Source: Xiphydria camelus (taxonomy: Eukaryota; Arthropoda; Insecta; Hymenoptera; Xiphydriidae). Taken from it: DNA of 64,000 bases. The stretch covers positions 13,092,580 to 13,156,579 of the forward strand of contig OY783198.1 of the NCBI GenBank assembly GCA_963678675.1, written 5' to 3'. The notes below the pieces were generated by a model. The model was not told the origin of the DNA, did not search any database, and was given only the letters and a program-made list of their open reading frames with translations. The position numbers and the translations under genes were made by a program. Shown here piece by piece: positions 27,702 through 40,100 of the stretch (the first letter of the stretch is position 1; each line of letters opens with the position of its first letter).

Positions 27702-28739
27702 CTCGCAGCGGTCGGAGTGCGTTAACTGGGAACTTAACCGACGGTTAAGCTAAACTAACTGGGAGAGGGTACTCTAGGGGATTCGCCAGGCGGCGTGACA
27801 GTTTCCCGCCACAAACCGACTAACTCCTCGCACTAGAGGGGATAAGGAAGATGGCGGCAACTGACGCGCGGGAGTCACTCCTCGGAGTGGCTCGCACGAT
27901 GACAGCTGTCACCACCCGTGCAAAGAGGTTAGGGACTCCGATGGGCACTTAGCCGCGGGGATCGCTCCAAGGAGCGACGCGCGCAGCAGAGCGCCTAAGC
28001 ACCGGGGGAGGTTAGAAAGGATGTCAGGTAGGGTTAGGTCGCCTTACAGCAACCGACACTCGGATGCCTTAGAGCAAAGCTCGCTGGCAGGCGAGTGGGG
28101 GCTGATGGAAGGGAACCGGGAAATTTAAAAGGGTTAAAACCGATTCCTCCCTCGATTACTCCCTCCCGTTACCGGTAAGGAGCTCGATTGAGGAAAGGGA
28201 GTTGGACGACTAGGAGGGGGAAAGAACACTCTACTTACCTCCGACCACTTAACGTTGGGACGACGACTGCGTCCTCCGGTAGCGCCTCCAAGGGGGTTAT
28301 CCGCGAACACTCCGCACTCGCGAACTCTCTGCGCGGCACACAGAGGGACAGCACAAATAAATTAACGACACTGCACGCAGTTACCGACACTACACCGCGC
28401 GACACTGAATTTAAAACTAACACTTAACACAGAAATAAAACTTAGACTAATCGCTTCCCGACCGAGAGCGTAAGACTTTAAAATTCCTCCGGAGAGTGTA
28501 AAGGCTCTCAGGAGGAAAGACTAGAAATAAAACTAAGTCCAAATATAAAATTCAAACGGGTGTAAAGAGCCCGGAATAATTACAAGTCCTAAAGGTAGTA
28601 CTGTAGAAGAATACCGCGACACCGGTAAAATCGGTCGCGGCAGGGATCAGGTACGGAAAACTGATTTTTGGTAAAGGTGGATGGCCTTGCCGTTCCTCAA
28701 ACCTTATTAAAGGGAGGAATTACAATTTGGAAAGGATAA
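27702..28739 (-). other. Leader / 5' region of unit 4
   Basis: 1038 nt. Resembles units 5-8 more than units 1-3 near the ORF. The palindrome at 27731-27751 has one arm mismatch; YY1-like motif at 27848-27858. The GTAAAG hairpins and the U2-complementary arm are kept (28667-28701). Confidence 0.7.
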
Positions 28740-28890
28740 TTGGGCCAGTCCTGGAGGTACTGCAATACCAGGCCAACCCGCGGCAAGGCCGGAGCGAGCT
28801 CCCGTCACCTCACCCACCTCCAAAAATCAGTTTAATATACTGGATTCCCAATGGGAATCGTATCAGATATTAAGCTGATAAGAACAGATA
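28740..28890 (-). ncRNA. U2: U2 snRNA, 5'-truncated, gap between units 4 and 5
   Basis: Same 151-nt U2 segment. The adjoining 3' end of unit 5 has one more T than units 2-4 (tail GTTT), marking a separate junction. Confidence 0.95.
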
Positions 28891-29771
28891 AAACGCCATT
28901 TATTGAAACATTAACATGTACAATAAAAATGTGTTCCCCCGGAGGAGCAATGCTCCCCCGGGGGTAAGATAAATGGCGCAGGCGCCACAAACAGCAAAAC
29001 AAGTACAAAAATAGATATAGATGTAAATACAAATATAAGGGGGGCGGCTAATTACCCACCCCCCACTATTGGGGGCCCGTCGTTTTAAAAGAATATCAAT
29101 TTATTTGTGCTGACGGGCCCTTACAATATTATATTATACCAATAATCCCCCGCCGCTTCTTACAGCAGACAGGGGATGTGACGCCATATCTGCGGACAAA
29201 CACAGGACGACACCAACAGAAATCCAGCGGCACCCCGTGACCAGCCATCCCCCGACCCATCTTTCAACGGATCGAGGCCGGCCGGCCCAGGGGTACCAGC
29301 TCCACCGCACAGAGCAAGGACAGGACAGGACACCACATGGACAACACCAGACAATAACACAGTACGGTGGGCAACACATAACTTAGGTTAATTTATTTAG
29401 GTTATTCCTTAGCAATAGTATTACCATCATATGGTTCATAAAAGCAAAATTAGGTATATATAGTAATATAAATAGTGATGTGAACCTAAGTAGAAACAAT
29501 TAGCGAGGCCGGATGGGTGGCATAATTAATATAATAGTAGTAAGCATAACATAGGTAATAAATAGATTAAGATCAGTAGGTACGTAGTAATAATAGCAAT
29601 TATATATATTTAGGTAGCCAGCATAACGTATAATGGGGGCGAATGATATGACTAGGATGAATGATAATATATACAATTGGTGAAGAAAATGGTATGGAGA
29701 TGAAGCAAGAAGGCCGGTACCTAGTATCGCGAAAGCCACCTCATCCGCCGACCAAGGCAGGAGGGTAAATA
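28891..29771 (-). other. 3' UTR of unit 5
   Basis: 881 nt. The distal part (core 29229-29297, stem 29073-29120, hairpin 28936-28964) aligns with the other units; the stop-proximal part (about 29390-29710) is largely unlike units 2-4, marking another 3' UTR type. Confidence 0.75.
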
Positions 29772-32700
29772 TTACTCATTATTTTCGGGCTCGAGCGGCG
29801 CATACTGCCTAGCGCCGGTCAGGTGTTCCACGTAAATATCGCGGGACCATCGGATCGTGTCCGAGACAATGAGTCGGCGCATCATCGACGCATACCACGA
29901 AGATATTCGTAGCCATCTCAACACTTTCTCATTGCCCCAGTACCACGACCCGAGGGCACCCACGATAAAGGCGTCAACCACAACTCGGTACCCTTGCGCC
30001 TGCAGCTGGTCCGCCAGGGGCGCGTACTTGGCGTATTTCCGCGCTCTGGCCTCATCCCAAGACTGCAGACGGTTCTCAAAGGGCACCGTCACGTCCAAGA
30101 TGGTGATGACACGTGACCGGTCGTCCCGGATAACTATATCCGGCCGAAGTTGTGCCAACTCCCCAACCACCCCTGCCACAGGGCGGTTCGTGGTCACGAC
30201 GCCAGGCAGTTGCTGTGCTTTTACGATCCGATCGACAATCGCATCGTGCCGACGCTGAATCGCGTTGGAGTGAGGGGTGCAATGTCCGAGCACATGGGGT
30301 AGTGTCTCGAGGGCGCTCCCGCACCGCCGGCATCGTTTATCGTTCGCCTCCCAAGGCCTAGCTCCGTTCAGAGGCAAGACATTGAGACGCGCTCGATGAA
30401 TGAAGCGCCAGTCGGCAAAACGCGTAAAGCCGCCAGTCCGGAGGAAATGGTTAGACCACTTCGCCCGTCCCGACACCTCGTGGACCTTACCCTGGTCCCG
30501 CTTCGCCAGTAAGGTTCCGCGGTAGTACTCGACCAGTGCAACCCTCATCCGGTGCACTATCTGCGAGCGTGCGGCTGGTGGTACGATGGTCGATCGGTCA
30601 CGAGTCGCTCGCAACACGATCGCCAGCTCCTCACGTTCGTCAGACCACGTCCAACGCACGCCGAGCTTCGTTGACTGCCTCCGGGCGGCGTCACGTGCCG
30701 AGGTCCAGAGGGACTTAACGTCCCCCCCGTGCCTGGCGAAATCCCCCTCCAGCGAACCGGAAAGGTATTCCGCCACGTCATCCATGCACGGCTCTCGGCC
30801 GAGCCGCTTCCTGACCGCCGCCCTCAACCCGCTACTCGCGATTGTTCTCACCACCTCATCCTCCGCCGTCAGCATTCTGAAGGCGTGTGCGATGGTGAGC
30901 GCATCCGCGAGATCAGCTAGCGGTAGTAGCCCTCCTCCCCCCATAGATGGAGGTAAGAAGACCACCTCCGCGCTCGCGCGCTGAGGGAGATGGAACCAGC
31001 CTTTCGCCAGTCTTTTCAGTTGGCGGTCGACTTCACCGAGTGGCCCCTTCTCCATCCTCATTCCCCTTAGGCCGAAGTCCATCCGCGGCAGCACAAACTT
31101 GGCTACCGCGTCAAACTTCTGCCAAGGGGCGAGCAACGAGGCATCGATCGCCTTGAGGCACTCAACGATGTCAACGAGCGCCTTTATTGGGGTCTGGCTC
31201 ACGTTGGCACCGGTGGGTGTACCCAGGTGGGGGTATTCGTCGCGGTCCGATAACGCGCGAACGGGCTCTCCTTGGAGAGGGAACACAGTCGGCAGCACCC
31301 GGCGCCCTCTTCTGCAGTTCATGTGCAGAGTGGCACATTTGGCCGGGTTAAAGTGCAGGCCAATCCGCTGTGCTGCCCTCTCCGCTGCGGACAGGAGGAG
31401 TCGCATCCCGGCGGGGTCGCTGGCGACCAGCGCAAGGTCGTCCGCGTACGCCAGAGTGTTCAATCTCGTCCCGCGTAAATCGTACCCCGCGTCCGAGGAC
31501 GCGAGAGCACGAAGTACGGGCTCGAGAGCGAGGTTGAACACTATGGGGCTCAATGGACAACCTTGTTTTACGCCCGACTGGATGTTCACCTCCGAGGTAT
31601 AACCATCCGCAGTCCTCACCCTAGTAGTGGCCCCTCGGTACATGCTCGCCACCAAACGGCGGAGAGATGCAGGCACCTGGGCTCCTTCCAGCGCGGCTGC
31701 GATGGAGACGTGGGGGACCGAACCGAAAGCATTTCGGAGGTCCAACCACGCCACCACCACCTCCTTTCCAGTCCGACGTGCGTCCTGAATGGCCTCCTGA
31801 AGCACGAAGGAGTGCTCGTAGCATCCCTCGTATTTCAGGAAGCCCTTCTGTGAAGGACTGATGCGGCCGTTGCGCGTCGCCCATACGGTGAGACGATCGG
31901 CCACGACGGCGGCGAACAGCTTGGCGAGAACCGAACCCATCGCGAGCGGGCGCCAATTACTCAGATCGTCCTGATCCCCTTTCTTGTACACCAAGATGGT
32001 GTTGGAAGTCTTCCAACCCTCAGGGATCGCTTCCAGCCTGCGGCAGGCGTTATAAACCGCAGTCAGGACACACGCACCGGGGTCAACCCTTCGCAAGTCG
32101 CGATAGGTAAGACCGTCGGGTCCAGGCGCGGTATTAGCCGCGTTCTTGAGCCGACGGAGTACCTCCAGCTGACTGAAGGGTGACACCAGCGCGTCGTTAT
32201 CGTCCTGCAAAGGGGGCTCAGTCGGCCAGCCCCCGACAAGACCTTCCGGGTCCTCACGCCGGCGATACACTTCCTCGAAGTGATGAAGAACCCTATCGCG
32301 TGGCACAGCACACTGAACGGTAGGGCCCTGCATCACCTCGCGAAATGCGCGCCGGGGGTCTTGTCTATACAGACGCTGGATGTGAGTCGCACGACTCACG
32401 CGATCCATGGGGGGAGGAAGCGGGGGATCAGGCTGATCCGAATGATCAGCCACTCGCTCCGGGTTCGTATCCTCGGCTGCTCGCCTCCGGCGCGGCCGAC
32501 CGCCCCCACGCCGGGGAGCATTTCGCGCACCGGTGGCGCCGGGTCCAGCAGGAGTCGCAGCCTGAAAACGCGTGGCAAGTCGCCTTGCCAGCGCTTCCAA
32601 CTCGTCTATTGACGAGACAGCCTCAGCCGCTTCGATGAGCTCGACGCACTCAGTCTCGCTAAAAGGAGGCTGAGGCGCAGAGCCATCTGGCAGCGTTGGC

Positions 32701-35036
32701 TGGGCGTTGACCCTACCAGGCCCGACACCCCCGGCGCCGCGCGGCACGCCCAGTCCTCCCGCACCACTGCGGGCCGGATCTGGCCGCCTTCGGGAGGCCG
32801 AGGCACCCTGTCGAGGGGGTGGGGGGACTAAAGGGTGAGCCCGCCCGGGCGCCCGGGGACCATCGACGAAACCACCACCGTGATCGTGTAGCGAGGGACT
32901 TACCGGACGCTGAAACGGTGCGGTCCTGTCGCGGCGCGAGGAATTGAATCCGCGATGCCCTCCTACCTCAGTCCTTCCTCGGGTGTCGCGCGGTGGCGCG
33001 TCAGGTCGGCGCTCCAGACCAGCTGGGGCCGATGTCGACGACATGATGGACGGCGTCGTTTGCGTCGCAGTTGTCGCTGTCCTCCTCGTCGTCCTCGCAG
33101 CAGCTGCTGGTGTTGTTGCTGCTGCCGCTGCTGCTGCTGGTGGTGTTGTTGCTGCAGCTGTCCGGGGTGAGTCCTCGATGCGACCCTCTGGTGTTGATCG
33201 GGCCGCTGGTGGTGAGGGCGGTGGCCTCGCAGCCGCCTCCGCCCGGACTCTCCTCCGGATCTCCTCTTCTTCAGCGTCCGGGACCTCCCGACTACCCGCG
33301 TGGTACTCGACGACCCCTGCGAGATACTCACGGGTCGCCGAGTATCTTCGTCTTACCGCCTCCAGTTCTGGCGTGTGCGGTAAGACCTCCACCTCCGGGG
33401 GAGCAGGTGTGAGAGGAAAGGAGGTGTTCCGCCAGAACACCTCGTCGTCGCTCGATGACGACGACGACGATCCGCTGGATAGTATTACGGATCGCCTGGG
33501 ACGACCAGATCTTAAGACCCTTGGTCGTCCCGCGACGGAGAGGGTGACTGCTCCGTCGCTGAGGCGTCTGGCGGGGATCTCTCTCACCTCCTCTTCCTCG
33601 CTCCCGGCACCTGCATCGGGTGTTCCTGCAGGCGCCTCGTCCGGTATCTCCTCTTCCTCCTCCACAATCACGTCCTCGATCCTTGGTGGTGTCCGAGGGG
33701 GTGATCTCCTCCCTGGATGGACGGCCGTCGAGCAGATCGGCCCGCCACATACCGAGGTGGTAATGGTAGTGGCGGTGATTGTGGTTACCGGACTTGAGGT
33801 GGGCACTGTGATGTCGCTGGGCGGGGTCGTCGGAGGGTCCGGAATCCTTTCGAGGACGACGAAGGGCTGCCTTCCCTGTAGCAGCTGTAGCCGCTGGCGG
33901 ATCTCCTGCCGCTGCTGCTCCAGGGTCGGCACTGTTACTGTCGTGGTCGGCGCTGTTGCTCCCTCGCTGGCAACGGGGGCGACGACGGGTGTGGGGGGAG
34001 TTGCGACGACGTCCGCGAAAGTCGTCCCAGCGGTGACCGGTGGTGATCGCCGGAACTGCTGCCTCGGACGTTCGGGAGACCGATCCTCGGTTGCCGCTCG
34101 TGTTCTCCTCACTTTACTCCTCGTGACTCTTGGGGACACAGGCGGGGCGCTGGTCGCACGTCCTCGCCTGGTCGTCACTCCTCGCGTGGTGGTAGTCTGC
34201 GAGGGACGGGTGGAAGTCGGCGCAGAGGTGGTCGTTGCACCGCTCCCACTCCGTCGAGGAGGTGGAGTTGGTCCCCGGTCAGAGGATGTTGATGGACCGG
34301 GGCGGGGGGAACTAGATGTCCGCGTTCCCCCGAGCGCGCTCCGCATGGTATCGGCTCCTCTGATGTTCGGCCTCTGGGTCGACGCTCTTGATGGACCCCC
34401 GCTCGAAGATGTAGATGGCGAGGGTCGAAGGGGGACGGTGACTCCCGTCGCCCCGGCAGTCCGCACGAGGTGTTGTGTGGCCGGAACCTGCCGCGTCGGC
34501 CCAAAGGTCAAAGTCATTTGCGTCGCCGATCCTCCCGTCCTCCTGGTGGTAGAGATGGAGGCTGCCACGGTGGTGGTCGTCGTGGCCGAGGTCGATGGTG
34601 GTGTCCTCGTGGCACCCGTCGTCGTCGCCGTCGCACTTATCGCCGCTCTTAGAGTCCTTACGCCCGCGCTACGTGTAGTAGTCGCGGGTCGAGAGCTCGC
34701 GGGGGCGGAGGTACTAATGCCAGATGTACTGGCTGTCGATTGGGTGGGAGCTGTCGAACGGGGATGCGATCGCTCGAAATGCGCCTTAACGTCTTTAAGG
34801 GCATACCTGCCCTTTCCGACGAAGGAGCACTGCGAGCACGCATATTCAATATATAGCCCCGCATGAGCCGGCTCATTATTCCTGGCCATAAGGGCCAGGT
34901 GCTTAGACAGCTCCGCATTCCCTTTAAAACTCCCCTTGGATCGAATTAGGCCCGAACCGCCGTAGCAGACCGGGCATCGAAATACCTCCGGTAGAGGTAC
35001 CTCGATCCTCAGAGGAACGCGTGATGGTGTCGCCAT
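29772..35036 (-). CDS. Retrotransposon ORF, unit 5, 1754 aa
   Basis: Intact. Belongs to a second sequence type (with units 6, 7 and 9) marked by QGRQPFVVLERIPD where units 1-4 have QGAQPFVALGGFLD. It begins MATPSRV and ends PLEPENNE. RT motif A, YADD, CCHC and PD...D are all present; RT substitutions are conservative (NTILVYKK, LTVWATRN). Most differences from unit 1 fall in the disordered region, as expected if the RT and endonuclease are under constraint. Confidence 0.95.
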   Translation of the reverse strand: MATPSRVPLRIEVPLPEVFRCPVCYGGSGLIRSKGSFKGNAELSKHLALMARNNEPAHAGLYIEYACSQCSFVGKGRYALKDVKAHFERSHPRSTAPTQSTASTSGISTSAPASSRPATTTRSAGVRTLRAAISATATTTGATRTPPSTSATTTTTVAASISTTRRTGGSATQMTLTFGPTRQVPATQHLVRTAGATGVTVPLRPSPSTSSSGGPSRASTQRPNIRGADTMRSALGGTRTSSSPRPGPSTSSDRGPTPPPRRSGSGATTTSAPTSTRPSQTTTTRGVTTRRGRATSAPPVSPRVTRSKVRRTRAATEDRSPERPRQQFRRSPPVTAGTTFADVVATPPTPVVAPVASEGATAPTTTVTVPTLEQQRQEIRQRLQLLQGRQPFVVLERIPDPPTTPPSDITVPTSSPVTTITATTITTSVCGGPICSTAVHPGRRSPPRTPPRIEDVIVEEEEEIPDEAPAGTPDAGAGSEEEEVREIPARRLSDGAVTLSVAGRPRVLRSGRPRRSVILSSGSSSSSSSDDEVFWRNTSFPLTPAPPEVEVLPHTPELEAVRRRYSATREYLAGVVEYHAGSREVPDAEEEEIRRRVRAEAAARPPPSPPAARSTPEGRIEDSPRTAAATTPPAAAAAAATTPAAAARTTRRTATTATQTTPSIMSSTSAPAGLERRPDAPPRDTRGRTEVGGHRGFNSSRRDRTAPFQRPVSPSLHDHGGGFVDGPRAPGRAHPLVPPPPRQGASASRRRPDPARSGAGGLGVPRGAGGVGPGRVNAQPTLPDGSAPQPPFSETECVELIEAAEAVSSIDELEALARRLATRFQAATPAGPGATGARNAPRRGGGRPRRRRAAEDTNPERVADHSDQPDPPLPPPMDRVSRATHIQRLYRQDPRRAFREVMQGPTVQCAVPRDRVLHHFEEVYRRREDPEGLVGGWPTEPPLQDDNDALVSPFSQLEVLRRLKNAANTAPGPDGLTYRDLRRVDPGACVLTAVYNACRRLEAIPEGWKTSNTILVYKKGDQDDLSNWRPLAMGSVLAKLFAAVVADRLTVWATRNGRISPSQKGFLKYEGCYEHSFVLQEAIQDARRTGKEVVVAWLDLRNAFGSVPHVSIAAALEGAQVPASLRRLVASMYRGATTRVRTADGYTSEVNIQSGVKQGCPLSPIVFNLALEPVLRALASSDAGYDLRGTRLNTLAYADDLALVASDPAGMRLLLSAAERAAQRIGLHFNPAKCATLHMNCRRGRRVLPTVFPLQGEPVRALSDRDEYPHLGTPTGANVSQTPIKALVDIVECLKAIDASLLAPWQKFDAVAKFVLPRMDFGLRGMRMEKGPLGEVDRQLKRLAKGWFHLPQRASAEVVFLPPSMGGGGLLPLADLADALTIAHAFRMLTAEDEVVRTIASSGLRAAVRKRLGREPCMDDVAEYLSGSLEGDFARHGGDVKSLWTSARDAARRQSTKLGVRWTWSDEREELAIVLRATRDRSTIVPPAARSQIVHRMRVALVEYYRGTLLAKRDQGKVHEVSGRAKWSNHFLRTGGFTRFADWRFIHRARLNVLPLNGARPWEANDKRCRRCGSALETLPHVLGHCTPHSNAIQRRHDAIVDRIVKAQQLPGVVTTNRPVAGVVGELAQLRPDIVIRDDRSRVITILDVTVPFENRLQSWDEARARKYAKYAPLADQLQAQGYRVVVDAFIVGALGSWYWGNEKVLRWLRISSWYASMMRRLIVSDTIRWSRDIYVEHLTGARQYAPLEPENNE

Positions 35037-36080
35037 CTCGCAGTGGTCGGAGTGTCTTAAACGGGAACTTAACCGACGGTTAAGTTAAACTAACTAGGAG
35101 AGGGTACCCTAGGGGATTCGCCAGGCGGCGTGACAGTTTCCCGCCACAAACCGACTAACTCCTCGCACTAGAGGGGATAAGGAAGATGGCGGCAACTGAC
35201 GCGCGGGAGTCACTCCTCGGAGTGGCTCGCACGATGACAGCTGTCACCACCCGGGCTTTAAGGTTAGGGACTCCGATGGGCACTTAGCCGCGGGGATCGC
35301 TCTTAGGAGCGACGCGCGCAGCAGAGCGCCTAAACACCGGGGGAGGTTAGAAAGGATGTCAGGTAGGGTTAGGTCGCCTTACAGCAACCGACACTCGGAT
35401 GCCTTAGAGCAGAGCTCGCTGGCAGGCGAGTGGGGGCTGATGGAAGGGAACCGGGAAATTTAAAAGGGTTAAAACCGATTCCTCCCTCGATTACTCCCTC
35501 CCGTTACCGGTAAGGAGCTCGATTGAGGAAAGGGAGTTGGACGATAAGGAGGGGGAGAGAACACTCTACTTACCTCCGACCACTTAACGTTGGGACGGCG
35601 ACTGCGTCCTCCGGTAGCGCCTCCAAGGGGGTTATCCGCGAACACTCCGCACTCGCGAACTCTCTGCGCGGCACACAGAGAGACAGCACAAATAAATTAA
35701 ACGACACTGCACGCAGTTACCGACACTACACCGCGCGACACTGAATTTAAAACTAACACTTAACACAGAAATAAAACTTAAACTAATCGCTTCCCGACCG
35801 AGCGTAAGGTAAAAGTCGCGAAAATAAAATCAAAGTTAGAATTCCTCCGGAGAGTGTAAAGGCTCTCAGGAGGAATGACTAGAATAAACCTAAGTCCCTA
35901 AATTCAAACGGGTGTAGAGAGCCCGGAATAATTATAAGTCCTATAAAAGAGTACCGCGACGCCGGTAAAATCGGTCGCGGCAGGGACAAGGTACAGGACA
36001 ACTGATTTTTGGTAAAGGTGGATGGCCTTGCCGTTCCTCAAACCTTATTAAAGGGAGGAATATAAAATTGGAAAGGATAA
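35037..36080 (-). other. Leader / 5' region of unit 5
   Basis: 1044 nt. Palindrome at 35066-35086 and YY1-like motif at 35183-35193. The stretch near 35795-35840 is rewritten relative to units 1-4 and shared with unit 6 (GTAAAAGTCGCG). The first GTAAAG hairpin is kept; the second loop reads GTAGAG and the third GTAAAAT. The U2-complementary arm (near 36000-36036) is kept apart from its outermost bases. Confidence 0.7.
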
Positions 36081-36231
36081 TTGGGCCAGTCCTGGAGGTA
36101 CTGCAATACCAGGCCAACCCGCGGCAAGGCCGGAGCGAGCTCCCGTCACCTCACCCACCTCCAAAAATCAGTTTAATATACTGGATTCCCAATGGGAATC
36201 GTATCAGATATTAAGCTGATAAGAACAGATA
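36081..36231 (-). ncRNA. U2: U2 snRNA, 5'-truncated, gap between units 5 and 6
   Basis: Same invariant 151-nt U2 segment; junction tail of unit 6 is GTTT. The U2 copy is unchanged although the adjacent ~20 nt of leader differ from other units. Confidence 0.95.
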
Positions 36232-37149
36232 AAACGCCATTTATTGAAAATTATTAAAATTGACAATAAAAATGTGTTCCCCCGGAGGAACAATGCTCCC
36301 CCGGGGGTAATATAAATGGCGCAGGCGCCACATAAAAACAAACAAGATAAAAATTATGTATAAATATTAATACAAGTATAAGGGGGGCGGCTAAATACCC
36401 ACCCCCCACTATTGGGGGCCCGTCGTTTTAAAAGAATATCAATTTATTTGTGTTGACGGACCCTTGCAATATTATACTAATGATCCCCCGCCGCTTTTAC
36501 AGCAGACAGGGGATGTGACGCCATATCTGCGGGACGAGGACAGGACGACACCAACAGAAATCCAGCGGCACCCCATGACCAGCCATCCCCCGATCCATCT
36601 TTCAACGGACCGAGGCCGGCCGGCCAAGGGGTACCAGCTCCACCGCACAGAGCAAGGACAGGACAAGACACCACAGGGACAACACAGGACAACACACAGT
36701 GCGGTGGGCAACACATATCTTAACAACCAGGTAAGTAATAAATTAATTAAGTCCTAGCAATGTAAATAACGGTATATATAGTTCATAGTGATAAGATAAA
36801 GTAGATGGTAGTATTGCTTAATTTAAGACCGTCGTGTGACCATAGATAATAGTTTAGCTTAAGGTATCAATTGCAATTATGAGGCGGGATGGGTGGCCCA
36901 GTAAAATGTCAAAATAGTACAAATAATGTAAGGGGCGGTACGTAGGTAATTCATAGGTTAGTAATAATTACACTTATACTATCAGGTACACGGCGTGGCG
37001 CGAAATGGCGATGAATGACACGATTCGAGTGATTAAATGATGATAATATGTACAATCGGTGAAGAGATGATATGGGGATGAAGAAAAAAAGCCGGTACCT
37101 AACACCGCAATAGCCACCTCATCCGCTGACCAAGGCAGGAGGGCAACTT
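36232..37149 (-). other. 3' UTR of unit 6
   Basis: 918 nt. Core at 36567-36635, stem at 36416-36463 (GGGCCCGTC/GACGGACCC, one wobble-type change), terminal hairpin at 36279-36307 with a weakened inner stem. Plus-strand CCAGGTAAGTAATA at about 36727. The stop-proximal part is again private. Confidence 0.75.
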
Positions 37150-40100
37150 CTAATCATTGTGTTCGGGCTCTGGCGGTGCATACTGCCTAGCGCCGGTGAG
37201 GTGTTCCACGTAGATATCGCGGGACCATCGGATCGTATCCGAGACAATGAGACGGCGCATCATCGATGCGTACCACGAAGATATTCGTAGCCATCTCAGC
37301 ACCTTCTCGTTGCCCCAGTACCACGACCCGAGGGCACCCACGATAAAGGCGTCGACCACAACTCGATACCCTTGCGCCTGCAGCTGGTCCGCCAGGGGCG
37401 CGTACTTGGCGTATTTCCGCGCTCTGGCCTCATCCCAAGACTGCAGACGATTCTCAAAGGGCACCGTCACGTCCAAGATGGTGATGACACGTGACCGGTC
37501 GTCCCGGATAACTATATCCGGCCGAAGTTGGGCCAACTCCCCAACCACCCCTGCCACAGGGCGGTTCGTGGTCACGACACCAGGCAGTTGCTGTGCCTTG
37601 ACGATCCGATCGACGATCGCATCATGCCGACGCTGAATTGCGTTGGAGTGAGGAGTGCAATGACCGAGCACATGGGGTAGTGTCTCGAGGGCGCTCCCGC
37701 ACCGCCGGCATCGTTTATCGTTCGCCTCCCAAGGCCTAGCTCCGTTCAGAGGCAAGACATTGAGACGCGCTCGATGAACGAAACGCCAGTCGGCAAAACG
37801 CGTAAAGCCGCCAGTCCGGAGGAAATGGTTAGACCACTTCGCCCGTCCGGACACCTCGTGGACCTTACCCTGGTCCCGCTTCGCCAGCAGGGTTCCGCGG
37901 TAGTACTCGACCAGTGCAACCCTCATCCGGTGCACTATTTGCGAGCGTGCGGCTGGTGGTACGATGGTCGATCGGTCTCGAGTCGCTCGCAACACGATCG
38001 CCAGCTCCTCACGTTCGCCAGACCACGTCCAACGCACGCCGAGCTTCGTTGACTGCCTCCGGGCGGCGTCACGTGCCGAGGTCCAGAGGGACTTAACGTC
38101 CCCCCCGTGCCTGGCGAAATCCCCCTCCAGCGAACCGGAAAGGTATTCCGCCACGTCATCCATGCACGGCTCTCGGCCGAGCCGCTTCCTGACCGCCGCC
38201 CTCAACCCGCTACTCGCGATTGTTCTCACCGCCTCATCCTCCGCCGTCAGCATTCTGAAGGCGTGTGCGATGGTGAGCGCATCCGCGAGATCAGCTAGCG
38301 GAAGTAGCCCTCCTCCCCCCATAGATGGAGGTAGGAAGACCACTTCCGCGCTCGCGCGCTGAGGGAGATGGAACCAGCCTTTGGCCAGCCTTTTCAGTTG
38401 GCGGTCGACTTCACCGAGTGGCCCCTTTTCCATCCTCATTCCCCTTAGACCGAAGTCCATACGCGGCAGCACAAACTTGGCTACCGCGTCGAACTTCTGC
38501 CAAGGGGCGAGCAACGAGGCATCGATCGCCTTGAGGCACTCAACGATGTCAACGAGCGCCTTTATTGGGGTCTGGCTCACGTTGGCACCGGTGGGTGTAC
38601 CCAAGTGGGGGTATTCGTCGCGGTCCGATAACGCGCGAACGGGCTCTCCTTGGAGAGGGAACACAGTCGGCAGCACCCGGCGCCCTCTTCTGCAGTTCAT
38701 ATGCAGAGTGGCACATTTAGCCGGGTTAAAGTGCAGGCCAATCCGCTGTGCTGCCCTCTCCGCTGCGGACAGGAGGAGTCGCATCCCGGCGGGGTCGCTG
38801 GCAACCAGCGCAAGGTCGTCCGCGTACGCCAAAGTATTCAATCTCGTCCCACGTAAATCGTACCCCGCATCCGAGGATGCAAGGGCACGAAGTACGGGCT
38901 CGAGAGCGAGGTTGAACACTATGGGGCTCAGCGGGCAACCTTGTTTTACACCCGACTGGATGTTCACCTCCGAGGTGTAGCCATCCGCAGTTCTCACCCT
39001 CGTAGTGGCCCCTCGGTACATACTCGCCACCAAACGGCGGAGAGATGCAGGCACCTGGGCTCCCTCCAGCGCGGCTGCAATGGAGACGTGGGGGACCGAG
39101 CCGAAAGCATTTCGGAGGTCCAACCACGCCACCACTACCTCCTTTCCAGTCCGACGTGCGTCCTGAATGGCCTCCTGAAGCACGAAGGAATGCTCGTAGC
39201 ATCCCTCGTACTTCAGGAAGCCCTTCTGTGAAGGACTGATGCGGCCGTTGCGCGTCGCCCATACGGTGAGGCGATCGGCCACGACGGCGGCGAACAGCTT
39301 GGCGAGAACCGAACCCATCGCGAGCGGGCGCCAATTACTCAGGTCATCCTGATCCCCTTTCTTGTACACCAAGACGGTGTTAGAAGTCTTCCAACCCTCA
39401 GGGATCGCTTCCAGCCTGCGGCAGGCGTTATAAACCGCAGTCAGGACACACGCACCGGGGTCAACCCTTCGCAAGTCGCGGTAGGTAAGACCGTCGGGTC
39501 CAGGCGCGGTATTAGCCGCGTTCTTGAGCCGACGGAGTACCTCCAGCTGACTGAAGGGTGACACCAGCGCGTCGTTATCGTCCTGCAGAGGGGGCTCAGT
39601 CGGCCAGCCCCCGACAAGACCTTCCGGGTCCTCACGCCGGCGATACACTTCCTCGAAGTGATGAAGAACCCTATCGCGTGGCACAGCACACTGAACGGTA
39701 GGGCCCTGCATCACCTCGCGAAATGCGCGCCGGGGGTCTTGTCTATACAGACGCTGGATGTGAGTCGCACGACTCACGCGATCCATGGGGGGAGGAAGCG
39801 GGGGATCAGGCTGATCCGAATGATCAGCCACTCGCTCCGGGTTCGTATCCTCGGCTGCCCGCCTCCGGCGCGGCCGACCGCCCCCACGCCGGGGAGCATT
39901 TCGCGCACCGGAGGCGCCGGGTCCAGCAGGAGTCGCAGCCTGAAAACGCGTGGCAAGTCGCCCTGCCAGCGCTTCCAACTCGCCTATTGACGAGACAGCC
40001 TCAGCCGCTTCGATGAGCTCGACGCACTCAGTCTCGCTAAAAGGAGGCTGAGGCGCAGAGCCATCTGGCAGCGTTGGCTGGGCGTTGACCCTACCAGGCC

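Larger units (their letters stand above)
21561..28890 (-). mobile_element. Unit 4 of the array, 7330 bp, chimeric and RT-defective
   Basis: U2 fragment 28890-28740, leader 28739-27702, ORF 27701-22494, 3' UTR 22493-21561. The part below about 26.93 kb (3' half) is nearly identical to units 1-3; above it (5' end of the ORF, leader) the sequence resembles units 5-8, for example CCGGCCAGAGGATG instead of CCGTCCAGAAGATG. It also carries a deletion in the RT. Probably a recombinant or gene-converted copy. Confidence 0.85.
28891..36231 (-). mobile_element. Unit 5 of the array, 7341 bp
   Basis: U2 fragment 36231-36081, leader 36080-35037, ORF 35036-29772, 3' UTR 29771-28891. Clearly diverged from units 1-4 in the 3' UTR and in the low-complexity coding region, but with an intact ORF. 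Confidence 0.85.
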